Source: a bacterium (GTDB taxonomy: Bacteria > Myxococcota_A > UBA9160 > UBA4427). From it: a DNA stretch of 64,000 nucleotides. The translations under genes were made by a program, and so were the position numbers. The notes beneath the pieces are model-generated. The model had not been told where the DNA came from. It was given only the letters and a program-made list of their open reading frames with translations, and ran no database searches. The DNA is taken from the NCBI GenBank assembly GCA_024742285.1, contig JANSYR010000016.1:62001-126000 (forward strand). Reading direction: 5' to 3'. This document shows, in pieces, positions 1 through 10,532 of this stretch; within the stretch, counting starts at the first letter, position 1, and every line of letters starts with the position of its first letter.

Positions 1-343
1 TCAGCTGCCGCCGCGTCTTCCGTCCGGAGACGTCCGGGAATCGCGCTCGCAGCGCGTTGCGCAGGGGCCGACTGTAGCTGCCGGCCGCGAGGCTCTCGGG
101 CGAGCCGTCCCCACGCGGATCGACGGTCGATGCGTCGAGCTCCACATCGAGGCGGACGTAGGTCTGCGTGAGCGCGTTCGAGGACTGGTAGGTGATCGAG
201 ACGAGCAGAGCCAGGAGCGCGATCAGGGCGAAGCCGATCGCCCCGACGCCGCAGGCCTGGAAGATCCGTTCCGACCGGTAGCGCCGCCGGATCCGGGCCT
301 GGACGGCCCGCGCGCGTTCGTCGTTGGGTGCCGGGCTACTCAT
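1..343 (-). CDS. pstA: Phosphate ABC transporter permease PstA (N-terminal part, runs off the window)
   Basis: Only the first 114 codons lie in the window. The protein begins MSSPAPNDERARAVQARI, has a cluster of Arg residues and then one clear membrane segment near residues 30-52 (ACGVGAIGFALIALLALL). A soluble stretch follows with VRLDVELDASTVDP. This matches the DUF3333-type N-terminal extension of long PstA proteins. The start ATG overlaps the end of pstC by 8 bp (ATGAGTAG), so the two inner-membrane permease subunits are translationally coupled. The permease core, and any pstB, would lie beyond the left edge. Identification rests on this N-terminal pattern and the position after pstC. Confidence 0.85.
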   Translation of the reverse strand, partial: MSSPAPNDERARAVQARIRRRYRSERIFQACGVGAIGFALIALLALLVSITYQSSNALTQTYVRLDVELDASTVDPRGDGSPESLAAGSYSRPLRNALRARFPDVSGRKTRRQL

Positions 344-1727
344 ATTCCTCCCGGAACTGACGAACGACGCGGAGCGCGACGAGGTTCAGCGCGAGCGTCA
401 CGAAGAAGAGTGTGAGGCCCAGGGCGAACGCGGCGAGGGTCTTCGCCGAGTCGAACTCCTGGTCCCCGGTCAGGAGCGTGACGATCTGCACCGTCACCGT
501 GGTCACCGCCGCGAAGGGATTCGCGGTCATGTTCGCCGCGAGACCCGCGGCCATCACCACGATCATCGTCTCGCCGATCGCGCGGGATACCGCCAGGAGG
601 AACGCCCCCACGATCCCGGGCAGCGCCGCCGGGACCATCACCCTGCGAATCGTCTCGGACTCCGTCGCCCCCATCGCGAGGGAGCCTTCGCGCAGCGACC
701 GCGGGACGGCGTTCAGTGCGTCGTCCGAGAGCGAGGACACGAAGGGAATGATCATCACGCCCATCGTGACGCCAGCCGCGAGGGCGCTCTCCGACGCGAC
801 CTCGAGCCCCAGCGCATCACCGAGGGCGCGCACCTGCGGGCCGAGGGTCAGGGCCGCGAAGCTCCCCCAGACGACGGTGGGAATCCCCGCGATCACCTCG
901 AGCAGGGGCTTGATCCACGCACGCGCGGACTCGGTCGCGTAGAAGGCGAGATGGATCGCTGCCATCAGGCCGATCGGACCGGCGATCGCCATGGCGATCG
1001 CGGTGATCAGGAGCGTGCCGGCGAAGACCGGCACCGCGCCGAAGGCGCCGGAGGACCCGACCTGGTCCGCGCGAAGCGCGGTCTGCGGGCTCCACTCGGT
1101 GCTGAAGAAGAACTCGAGGGGACTCACGAGCTGGAAGAAGCGGAGCGCCTCGAAGAAGAGGGAGACGACGATGCCGACGGTGGTGAGGATCGCGACGATC
1201 GAGCAGAGCAGGAGGAAGAAGTGGAGCGCCCGCTCGACGTGGTTCCGGGCTCGGAGCGCGACGGTGATCCGCTGCCGCGCGAAGAGGAGACCGCCGGCCG
1301 CCGCGACGGCGAATGCGCCGAACAGCGCCAGGTCGAGGGTCCCCTCGATCCGGGCGAGGGCCTGGGCCCCATGGACGTGGACCGGGCTCGCGTCGTCCCC
1401 TTCCAGGGTCGCCAGGCCCGATCGCAGCTCGACCAGGACCTGGTCCGCCGTCCGGGCGCCCTCGAGGAGTCCGCTCGCCTCGACCTGCGCGCCGACATAA
1501 CCGTCGACGAGCACCCCCCCGCACAGAGCCCACAGGAGCAGGACGGCGAATGGCGGCAGGGCGGCCCAGAGCAGGACGAACTGGCCGTAGTGACCGGGAA
1601 GCGAATGAAGCTCGATCCGGCCGCCCCCTTCGGACGCCCCACCCGCGAGCGCGAGCGCGCGGGACCGCCCGAGACTCCAGCCGACCAGGGCGAGAACGGG
1701 CAGCACGAGCCAGAGCAGACCGGTCAC
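336..1727 (-). CDS. pstC: Phosphate ABC transporter permease PstC (long form)
   Basis: Inner-membrane subunit of the high-affinity phosphate importer, 463 aa from the GTG I chose. That start gives the typical opening MTGLLWLVLPVLALVGWSLG, a membrane helix. The open frame extends further upstream but only into Arg-rich sequence unlike the family. The first 200 residues carry extra membrane segments and a periplasmic region, as in DUF3708-type long PstC. The C-terminal half has the permease signature around EVIAGIPTVVWGSFAAL and later SRAIGETMIVVMAAG. The gene is divergent from phoU and overlaps pstA by 8 bp. A Pho box about 240 bp upstream is oriented to drive it. No pstS is visible in the window. 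Confidence 0.93.
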   Translation of the reverse strand: MTGLLWLVLPVLALVGWSLGRSRALALAGGASEGGGRIELHSLPGHYGQFVLLWAALPPFAVLLLWALCGGVLVDGYVGAQVEASGLLEGARTADQVLVELRSGLATLEGDDASPVHVHGAQALARIEGTLDLALFGAFAVAAAGGLLFARQRITVALRARNHVERALHFFLLLCSIVAILTTVGIVVSLFFEALRFFQLVSPLEFFFSTEWSPQTALRADQVGSSGAFGAVPVFAGTLLITAIAMAIAGPIGLMAAIHLAFYATESARAWIKPLLEVIAGIPTVVWGSFAALTLGPQVRALGDALGLEVASESALAAGVTMGVMIIPFVSSLSDDALNAVPRSLREGSLAMGATESETIRRVMVPAALPGIVGAFLLAVSRAIGETMIVVMAAGLAANMTANPFAAVTTVTVQIVTLLTGDQEFDSAKTLAAFALGLTLFFVTLALNLVALRVVRQFREEYE

Positions 1728-1967
1728 GCCGCTGCCCCCTGCGCTCCCGTTTCGAGCCCGATCTGCGCGAATCCGACGCGGCGCGAAACAGCTTTCCGGT
1801 CGGCTCGGTCGCTTGCCACCGGTCCCCCTGTACGTCCCCGCATGCGGTCTTCGGCCGCGCTCTCCTCGTCGTGAGGCGTGCAACCCGGATGGGCGCATCT
1901 CGCGCCCTGACTGGGGGATTGGTCGGGCGGATTTTGCCGGATGGTGCGCGGACCGCCTTACCCGAAG

Positions 1968-1989
1968 TGTGACAGGAATGTGACGTTTC
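1968..1989 (-). promoter_or_regulatory. Pho box in the pstC/phoU divergent region
   Basis: Read on the minus strand there are two half-sites, CGTCAC and CTGTCAC, whose cores lie 11 bp apart. On plus these are TGTGAC at 1968 and 1979. A third, weaker copy (GGTTAC) sits at 1990, again at 11-bp spacing. The PhoB consensus is CTGTCAT repeated every 11 bp, so fit and spacing are good. The site lies in the 428-bp non-coding stretch 1728-2155 between pstC and phoU, which otherwise shows only an Arg-rich spurious reading frame. It probably makes pst, and perhaps phoU-phoB-phoR, respond to phosphate starvation. Confidence 0.65.
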
Positions 1990-2155
1990 GGTTACGGCGG
2001 CGCGATCGGTGTTAGCCTTCGTCGAACCGGAACCAGTGCAACCCCCTGGATCCAGAGGGTTCTCGCTCTTGCCATGGCGTCGCCACGGAATCGTCACACC
2101 CGCGGGCTATCCACGATGTGCCGGACGCGAGCGTCGCATCCGGAGGAGACCTCCA

Positions 2156-2833
2156 ATGTCCAGTGCAGTCACGATCAAGACGGGCCGCGAGGTCGACAAC
2201 CTCCGCCGGCTCGCACTCCGCATGGGTGGACTCGCCGAGGGCATCCTCGACAAGAGCCTCCGCGCGGTCTGGAACCGGGACGGCACCCTCGCCGACCAGG
2301 TCGCGGGGGACGATCTCGAGATCGATCGGATCGACGTCGAGATCGACGCCGCGGTCCTGAGCGTCCTCGCCTTGCGGGCCCCGGTGGCCTCCGACCTGCG
2401 GCAGACACTCGCGATCAAGACCATGGCGACGGACCTCGAGCGGATCGGGGACCTCGCGCGCAACATCGCGAGCTCCGCTCGCCGCCTCTCCGAGCGGCAG
2501 CCGATCAGCCCGCCGACCCTGCTCCGCGAGCTCGCCGACGACAGCCGGCGTTCGCTGAGCCGTGCACTCCAGGCCTTCGCGGACCTCGACGGCGACCTCG
2601 CACGAACGGTGCTCGGAGAAGACGACGACATCGACGCGATCGAGGGCCGCGTGATCCGCGAATCGATCGAGCGGATCCAGGCGCAACCCGGTGCATCCCG
2701 ACAGGAGATCGACCTGATCTTCATCGCCAAGAACCTCGAGCGCGTGGCGGACCATGCGACCAACATCGCCGAAGAGGTCATCCTCGCGGCGGAGTCGGTC
2801 AACCTGAAGCACGCGGAGAAGCTGGCGCCCTAG
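2156..2833 (+). CDS. phoU: Phosphate signalling protein PhoU
   Basis: 225 aa cytoplasmic regulator that links Pst transport to PhoR and damps PhoB phosphorylation. The sequence shows the two tandem PhoU three-helix repeats. Family motifs include LALRAPVASDLRQTLAIKTMATDLERIGDLARNI, with its E-R-I-G-D metal site, and the second-repeat counterpart FIAKNLERVADHATNIAEEV. I chose the ATG at 2156 because it follows a strong GGAGGAG and gives the usual short N-terminus. The open frame extends further upstream without similarity. It is the first gene of a phoU-phoB-phoR cluster, divergent from pstC-pstA across a Pho box. In many bacteria phoU sits at the end of the pst operon instead. Confidence 0.95.
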   Translation: MSSAVTIKTGREVDNLRRLALRMGGLAEGILDKSLRAVWNRDGTLADQVAGDDLEIDRIDVEIDAAVLSVLALRAPVASDLRQTLAIKTMATDLERIGDLARNIASSARRLSERQPISPPTLLRELADDSRRSLSRALQAFADLDGDLARTVLGEDDDIDAIEGRVIRESIERIQAQPGASRQEIDLIFIAKNLERVADHATNIAEEVILAAESVNLKHAEKLAP

Positions 2834-2915
2834 CCTCGCGATCCGGCCGCATAGCCTAACGATCCAGCCTCGCGACCCGCGCGAGCGCGGATCGAACGGA
2901 GAGAACCCCCTACCC

Positions 2916-3592
<677 letters not shown>

Positions 3593-3596
<4 letters not shown>

Positions 3597-4972
3597 AGCG
3601 ACTCTACTGGAAGATCTTCGCCCTCGCGGCGAGCGTCTCGACCTGTCTCGCGCTGGCGGCGGTCGCGATCGCACCGCCCGGCGCCTTCGCCGGCGTCGCC
3701 TTCCTGAAGCTCGCGGGACTGGGCCTCGCCGGCAGTCTCCTCGTCTCTTGGCTCGTCGGACGGATGAGTCTCGACCCGCTCGATCAGGTCCGTGCGCTCG
3801 CCGCCGGGCTCGCGACCGGGCGGCGCGACCAACGCCTGCTCTGGTCCTACGGCGACGAACGGGACGAGACCGCGATCTCCCTCAACCGGACCGCCGACCG
3901 CCTCGTGCGGGAGATCGACGAAGCCCACCGCGAGGCCCAGCAGCTCCAGGCCGTGCTCTCGGCCATGGTGGAGGGCGTGCTCGTGCTCGACGTGCAGGAT
4001 CGGATCGTGCTCGTGAATCCGGGCTTTCGCGAGCTCTTCCGAACCTGGGGGCCGGTTCGCGACCGGACCCTGATCGAGGTGATCCGACAGCCGGAGGTCC
4101 ACGACCTGCTGGCGGATGCGAAGACCACGCGGGATGCGGTGATCCGCGATCTGCCGCTCCGCGGCGCCGGGGATCGAACGATCCTGGCCCATGCGATCCG
4201 CTTCCCCGCCGAGGGCCCCCCGGCCGGAACCCTCGCCGTCTTCCAGGACGTGACCGAGGTCCGTCGGGTCGACAAGGTCCGTCGCGACTTCATCGCCAAT
4301 GCGAGTCACGAGCTCCGCACACCCCTCACGTCGATCCAGGGCTTCGCCGAGACTCTGGCCTCCGGCGGACTCGGTCCGGAAGACGCGGATCGCTGTCTCG
4401 AGACGATCCTCCGCAACGTCGGCCGCATGCGCGACCTGATCGACGACCTGATGGAGCTCTCGCGGATCGAGAACCAAGCGAGCGTCGCCGAGCTGACGCG
4501 CGTCGACGTCGTGCGCCTCACGCGCGAACTCCTGGTCGATCTCGGCAAGCGGCTTTCGAGCGCCGAGCTCGAGGCCGAGCTCGTCACGCGAAGCGCCCCG
4601 GACGCCTGGTGCGATCGGAGCGCGCTCGAACACGTGCTCGAGAACCTGCTGACCAACGCCATTCGCTACACGGACGCAGGCGGCCGGATCCGGATCCTGA
4701 TCGAACCGAAGGCCGAGCTCCTCGAGGTGACCGTCGAGGACACCGGAATCGGCATCCCCGAGAAGAGCCTGGGCCGGATCTTCGAGCGCTTCTATCGCGT
4801 CGACGCTTCGCGTACCCGCGCGGTCGGTTCGACCGGCCTCGGCCTCGCGATCGTGCGCCACCTGGTCCAGGCCATGGGCGGTACGATTCGCGTCGAGAGC
4901 GAGCTCGGCGTCGGCTCGCGATTCATCTTCACCATCCCCCGCGCCCGGGAAGACGCAGAGACCGGCGCCTGA
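3593..4972 (+). CDS. phoR: Phosphate regulon sensor histidine kinase PhoR
   Basis: 459 aa membrane kinase, starting at a GTG whose last two bases overlap the phoB stop. Two membrane segments (about residues 7-27 and 35-56) are followed by a HAMP-like linker and a PAS domain (about 115-225) with LSAMVEGVLVLDVQDRIVLVNPGF. The HisKA helix pair carries His239 in DFIANASHELRTPLTSIQGF. The ATPase domain has the N box (ENLLTNAIRYT), G1 (VEDTGIGIP), F box (FERFYRVD) and G2 (GSTGLGLAIVRHL). No large periplasmic sensor loop is present, as expected for PhoR, which senses through PhoU and Pst. It converges on clpB. Confidence 0.95.
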
Positions 4973-4986
4973 TCGACGCCGGTCTC
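4958..4986. terminator. Hairpin between convergent phoR and clpB
   Basis: A perfect 10-bp inverted repeat (GAGACCGGCG and CGCCGGTCTC) with a 9-nt loop spans the phoR stop codon in the 19-bp gap before clpB ends. The position suggests a bidirectional terminator, but no T-run follows on either side. Confidence 0.45.
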
Positions 4987-4991
4987 GCGCG

Positions 4992-7604
<2,613 letters not shown>

Positions 7605-7642
7605 ACGGCCCTCCTCGCGGTCTCGTCCTGCGACGATCCATG

Positions 7643-7670
7643 AGATGGGCGCGGCCCGGGCGCTGTCAAG
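7643..7670 (-). promoter_or_regulatory. Heat-shock (sigma-32-like) promoter for clpB
   Basis: On the minus strand CTTGACA (7670-7664) is followed after 13 bp by GCCCATCT (7650-7643). The sigma-32 consensus is CTTGAAA, 13-17 bp, CCCCATNT, so each box has one mismatch and the spacing fits. It lies about 40 bp upstream of the clpB start. Confidence 0.6.
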
Positions 7671-7787
7671 CGAGGAGCGCGAATTCCCTCGCGGCACGGC
7701 TCGAGCGAACGCCCGGATCGTCGCGAAGACGCGAGAACGCCGGCCCCTGCCGGGATCGGAGGGCGCGTCGCCTGGAGCTCGAACCGC

Positions 7788-8081
7788 CTAGAGCTCGAAC
7801 TGCAGCGAAGCGCGGTCCTTCAGGACCGGCGTCAGCCGCTCCTTGATGAAGGCGACGTGATCGGGGTGTTCCGCGTAGGTGCGGAAGTCGTCGGCGGTCT
7901 CGAAGTCCGCGACGACGGCAAAATCCCAGGTGCCCTCCCGGAGACCCAGATCCGGGCCGTAGGTGTAGGCCGAGATCTCGTCGATCGTCTGGGCGAGCAG
8001 GAAGAGCCCCTCCTCGAGGTGCTCGACGGCGCCCTCGGGCGCGTCGTCCTTCAGCGTGAACATGGCGATGTGTCGGATCAT
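7788..8081 (-). CDS. Dabb-family (stress-responsive A/B barrel) protein
   Basis: 97 aa, starting MIRHIAMFTLKDDAPEGAV, which matches the opening strand and helix of the Dabb dimeric ferredoxin-like fold. The middle carries TWDFAVVADFETADDFRTYAEHPDHVAFIKE, the typical strand-helix-HPxH pattern of the family. Members act in stress responses or as small cyclases and oxygenases, so no reaction can be assigned. It lies between ettA and clpB on the same strand, 29 bp from ettA. Confidence 0.85.
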   Translation of the reverse strand: MIRHIAMFTLKDDAPEGAVEHLEEGLFLLAQTIDEISAYTYGPDLGLREGTWDFAVVADFETADDFRTYAEHPDHVAFIKERLTPVLKDRASLQFEL

Positions 8082-8110
8082 GATGCGTCCTGCGGCTGGT
8101 GGCGACTCGC

Positions 8111-9820
8111 CTAGAGACCGATCTTGCGGTGCTTGAAGCTCTGGCTCTTCGCGCCGCCCTTCTCGGCCCAGCGCTTCTCGCGCTGCTCCACGTAGAAGTC
8201 CCAGGAGCCGCTGCAGAACTCGACCTCGGCGTCGCCTTCGAAGCCCAGGATGTGGGTCGCCACGCGGTCGAGGAAGAAGCGGTCATGGGTGATCACGATC
8301 GCGCAGCCCGGGTAGGCGGAGATCGCGTCCTCGAGCACACGGAGCGTCATCAGGTCGAGGTCGTTCGTCGGCTCGTCGAGGATGATGAAGTTCGACGGCT
8401 TGCGGAGCATCTTCGCCAGCTGGAGCCGATTGCGCTCCCCGCCCGAGAGGCGCCCCACCTCGGTCTGCTGGATCGAGCCGCTGAAGAGGAACCGGGCGAG
8501 ATAGTGTCGGACCGACAGCGTCTTGTCGCCGTACTCGATCACGTCGGAGCCATCGGCGACCTCGTCGTACACCGTGAGGTCGTCCCGGAGCGTCTGCCGC
8601 GTCTGGTCCACGTAGCAGAAGTTCGTCGTCTCCCCGATCTCGATCTTGCCCTCGTCCGGCGCTTCGCGACCGACGATCATGTTGACGAGGGTCGTCTTGC
8701 CGAGGCCGTTCGCGCCGGTGATGCCGACGATCGCACCCGGAGGCATGTCGAAGTCGAAGCCGTCGAGGAGCACCTTGTCTGCGAAGGACTTCTTCACTCC
8801 GCGCATCGAGACGACCTTGCTCCCGAGGCGCGGGCCGAAGGGGATCCGCAGGTCGAGCTCTTCCGCGGGCTGGATCCGGCTGGCCTTCTCGACGAGGTCG
8901 TCGTAGGCCGCGATCCGTGCCTTCGACTTGGTGCGCCGTGCGGCGGGCGTCGAGCGGATCCACTCGAGCTCCCGGGCGACCGCCTTCAGCAGGTTCGCGT
9001 CGGTCCGGTCCTGGATCTCCTGCTGCTTCTCCTTCGCCTCGAGGAAATCGGAGTAGTTCCCGTCGTAGGACCGGATCTCGCCGTGAAACACCTCGAGCAT
9101 CCGGTTCGCCACCCGGTCGAGGAAGTAGCGATCATGCGTCACGAGCGCGTAGGTGCCGGAGTAGCCGGCCAGGAAGTTCTCGAGCCAGGCGACGGTATCC
9201 GCGTCCAGATGGTTGGTGGGCTCGTCCAGGATCAGCACGTCGGGCTGCGCGAGGAGCTCCTTGCAGAGCGACACCCGGCGACGCTCGCCGCCGGAGAGCG
9301 ACGCGATGTCCCGGTCGCCGGGCGGGAGCCGGAGCGCGTCCATGGCGGCCTCGATCCGCGCGTCGAGGGCCGCGGGATCCATCGCGTCCATCGCCTCGAG
9401 CTGCCCCTGGACATCGCCCTGCTCCTCGAGGAGCTTGTCCATCCGCTCCTGGTCCTCCATCACCGCCGGGTCTTCCCAGGCCTTCAGGATCTCGTCGTAG
9501 CGCTGGAGCAGGCCGCGGACCTCACCGACGGCCTCTTCGACGTTCTCGCGCACGGACTTGTCGAAGTCGAGCTCGGGCTCCTGCGAGACGTACCCGACGG
9601 TCGCGCCCTTGGCGATGTGGAAGTCACCTTCGTACTCGGCATCGCGGCCCGCGAGGATCTTCATCAGCGTGGACTTGCCGACGCCGTTCACGCCCAGGAC
9701 ACCGACGCGATCGCCGGGCATCAGACTGAACGAGGCGCCCTTCAGGATCTGGCGATCGCCGAAGCGGCGTCCCAGATCCTTGGCGATCAGGATGGGCTGA
9801 CCGGGATTGAGTCCCTTCAT
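8111..9820 (-). CDS. ettA: EttA-type ABC-F translation factor
   Basis: 569 aa soluble protein with two ABC ATPase domains and no membrane segment, close to the E. coli EttA length (555). ABC-F factors bind the ribosomal E site and gate translation according to energy state. Domain 1 has Walker A GVNGVGKST, signature LSGGERRRVSL and Walker B VLILDEPTNHLD. The linker is rich in Arg and Lys (ELEWIRSTPAARRTKSKAR). Domain 2 has GANGLGKTT, LSGGERNRLQLAKML and FIILDEPTNDLD. I chose the ATG giving MKGLNPGQPILIAKDLGRRFG. The long upstream frame overlaps the glutathione peroxidase gene and is spurious. Confidence 0.93.
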   Translation of the reverse strand: MKGLNPGQPILIAKDLGRRFGDRQILKGASFSLMPGDRVGVLGVNGVGKSTLMKILAGRDAEYEGDFHIAKGATVGYVSQEPELDFDKSVRENVEEAVGEVRGLLQRYDEILKAWEDPAVMEDQERMDKLLEEQGDVQGQLEAMDAMDPAALDARIEAAMDALRLPPGDRDIASLSGGERRRVSLCKELLAQPDVLILDEPTNHLDADTVAWLENFLAGYSGTYALVTHDRYFLDRVANRMLEVFHGEIRSYDGNYSDFLEAKEKQQEIQDRTDANLLKAVARELEWIRSTPAARRTKSKARIAAYDDLVEKASRIQPAEELDLRIPFGPRLGSKVVSMRGVKKSFADKVLLDGFDFDMPPGAIVGITGANGLGKTTLVNMIVGREAPDEGKIEIGETTNFCYVDQTRQTLRDDLTVYDEVADGSDVIEYGDKTLSVRHYLARFLFSGSIQQTEVGRLSGGERNRLQLAKMLRKPSNFIILDEPTNDLDLMTLRVLEDAISAYPGCAIVITHDRFFLDRVATHILGFEGDAEVEFCSGSWDFYVEQREKRWAEKGGAKSQSFKHRKIGL

Positions 9821-9840
9821 TCGATTCTTCCCTCCGCGGC

Positions 9841-10329
9841 TCAGCCGAGCGCGGCTTCGATGGCCTGCTTGACTTCGGCTGCGCCGGGCTCGGTCGGCGG
9901 GGCGAATCGCGCGACGACCCGGCCCTCCCGGTCGACGAGGAACTTCGCGAAGTTCCAGGCGACGTCGCCGGCGCCGTCGGGCTTCGTCTCCTCGGCGGTC
10001 AGCCAGCGATAGAGCGGATCCGCCCCTTCCCCGTTCACCTCGACCTTCGAGAACATCGGGAAGCCCACGCCGTAGCTCGTCTCGCAGAACGTGGCGATCT
10101 CGGCCTCGGTCCCCGGCTCCTGGGCCCCGAACTGGTTGCAGGGGAAGCCCAGGACCTCGAGCCCACGCCCCTGGTATTCGTCGTAGAGGCGCTGGAGACC
10201 GTCGTACTGAGGCGTGAGTCCGCATTGGGACGCCACGTTCACGACGAGGCAGACCCTGCCGGCGAAGTTTGCGAGTTCGATCGCGTCACCGCGAATCGTC
10301 TTCGCAGAAAAATCGTGAAGAGTGCTCAT
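9841..10329 (-). CDS. Glutathione peroxidase family protein (cysteine type)
   Basis: 162 aa thioredoxin-fold peroxidase that reduces hydroperoxides with glutathione or thioredoxin. Catalytic Cys36 lies in VNVASQCGLTPQY. The rest of the tetrad is visible as Gln70 in FPCNQFGAQEPG and Trp-Asn in WNFAKFLVDREG. Position 36 is an ordinary Cys codon, so this is not a selenoprotein, even though a selD fusion occurs at 60.6 kb. It lies 20 bp upstream of ettA on the same strand and could be co-transcribed. There is no signal peptide, so it should be cytoplasmic. Confidence 0.93.
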   Translation of the reverse strand: MSTLHDFSAKTIRGDAIELANFAGRVCLVVNVASQCGLTPQYDGLQRLYDEYQGRGLEVLGFPCNQFGAQEPGTEAEIATFCETSYGVGFPMFSKVEVNGEGADPLYRWLTAEETKPDGAGDVAWNFAKFLVDREGRVVARFAPPTEPGAAEVKQAIEAALG

Positions 10330-10439
10330 GAAGGGCTCCTGATCGGTTCGGATTCGAGGGTCTCGCGCAGAAGTCGCGTCCGCGGGCCTCGCGTTCGCCG
10401 AGCCGCTCGGGCCGGCAATCAGCGTGAGCGCCCTCAGCC

Positions 10440-10456
10440 GCTGAGCTCTGCTCAGC
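10440..10456. terminator. Short hairpin downstream of pepN
   Basis: GCTGAGC, TCT, GCTCAGC form a perfect 7-bp stem with a 3-nt loop, about 65 bp past the pepN stop and just beyond the tandem repeat. It could end pepN transcription, but there is no T-run. Confidence 0.35.
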
Positions 10457-10532
10457 GAGAGAGCCCTCAGCTGATTGGCGAGAGAGCCCTCAGCTGATTA
10501 GCGAGAGAGCCCTCAGCTGACTAGCGAGAGAG
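10455..10532. repeat. 23-bp tandem repeat spanning the 3' end of pepN
   Basis: Three full units, GCGAGAGAGCCCTCAGCTGA plus TTG, TTA or CTA, start at 10455, 10478 and 10501. A 9-bp partial unit starts at 10524. The last full unit contains the pepN stop codon (10521-10523), and the partial unit encodes the last pepN residues, so the array looks like repeated copying of the gene's 3' end. Units differ at only one to two bases. This suggests recent slippage or active maintenance. Confidence 0.85.

Noticed and set aside
324-1874. Long plus-strand open frame opposite pstC
   Set aside because: Its translation is Arg/Glu/Asp-rich low complexity, the mirror image of the pstC codons. Such shadow frames occur opposite most genes in this GC-rich window.
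9841-10329. Selenoprotein form of glutathione peroxidase
   Set aside because: Position 36 is encoded by a normal Cys codon with no in-frame UGA, so there is no need for selenocysteine.
10455-10532. CRISPR array at the short repeats
   Set aside because: The repeats are directly abutting with no unique spacers, and no cas genes are present. The same holds for the array at 19261.
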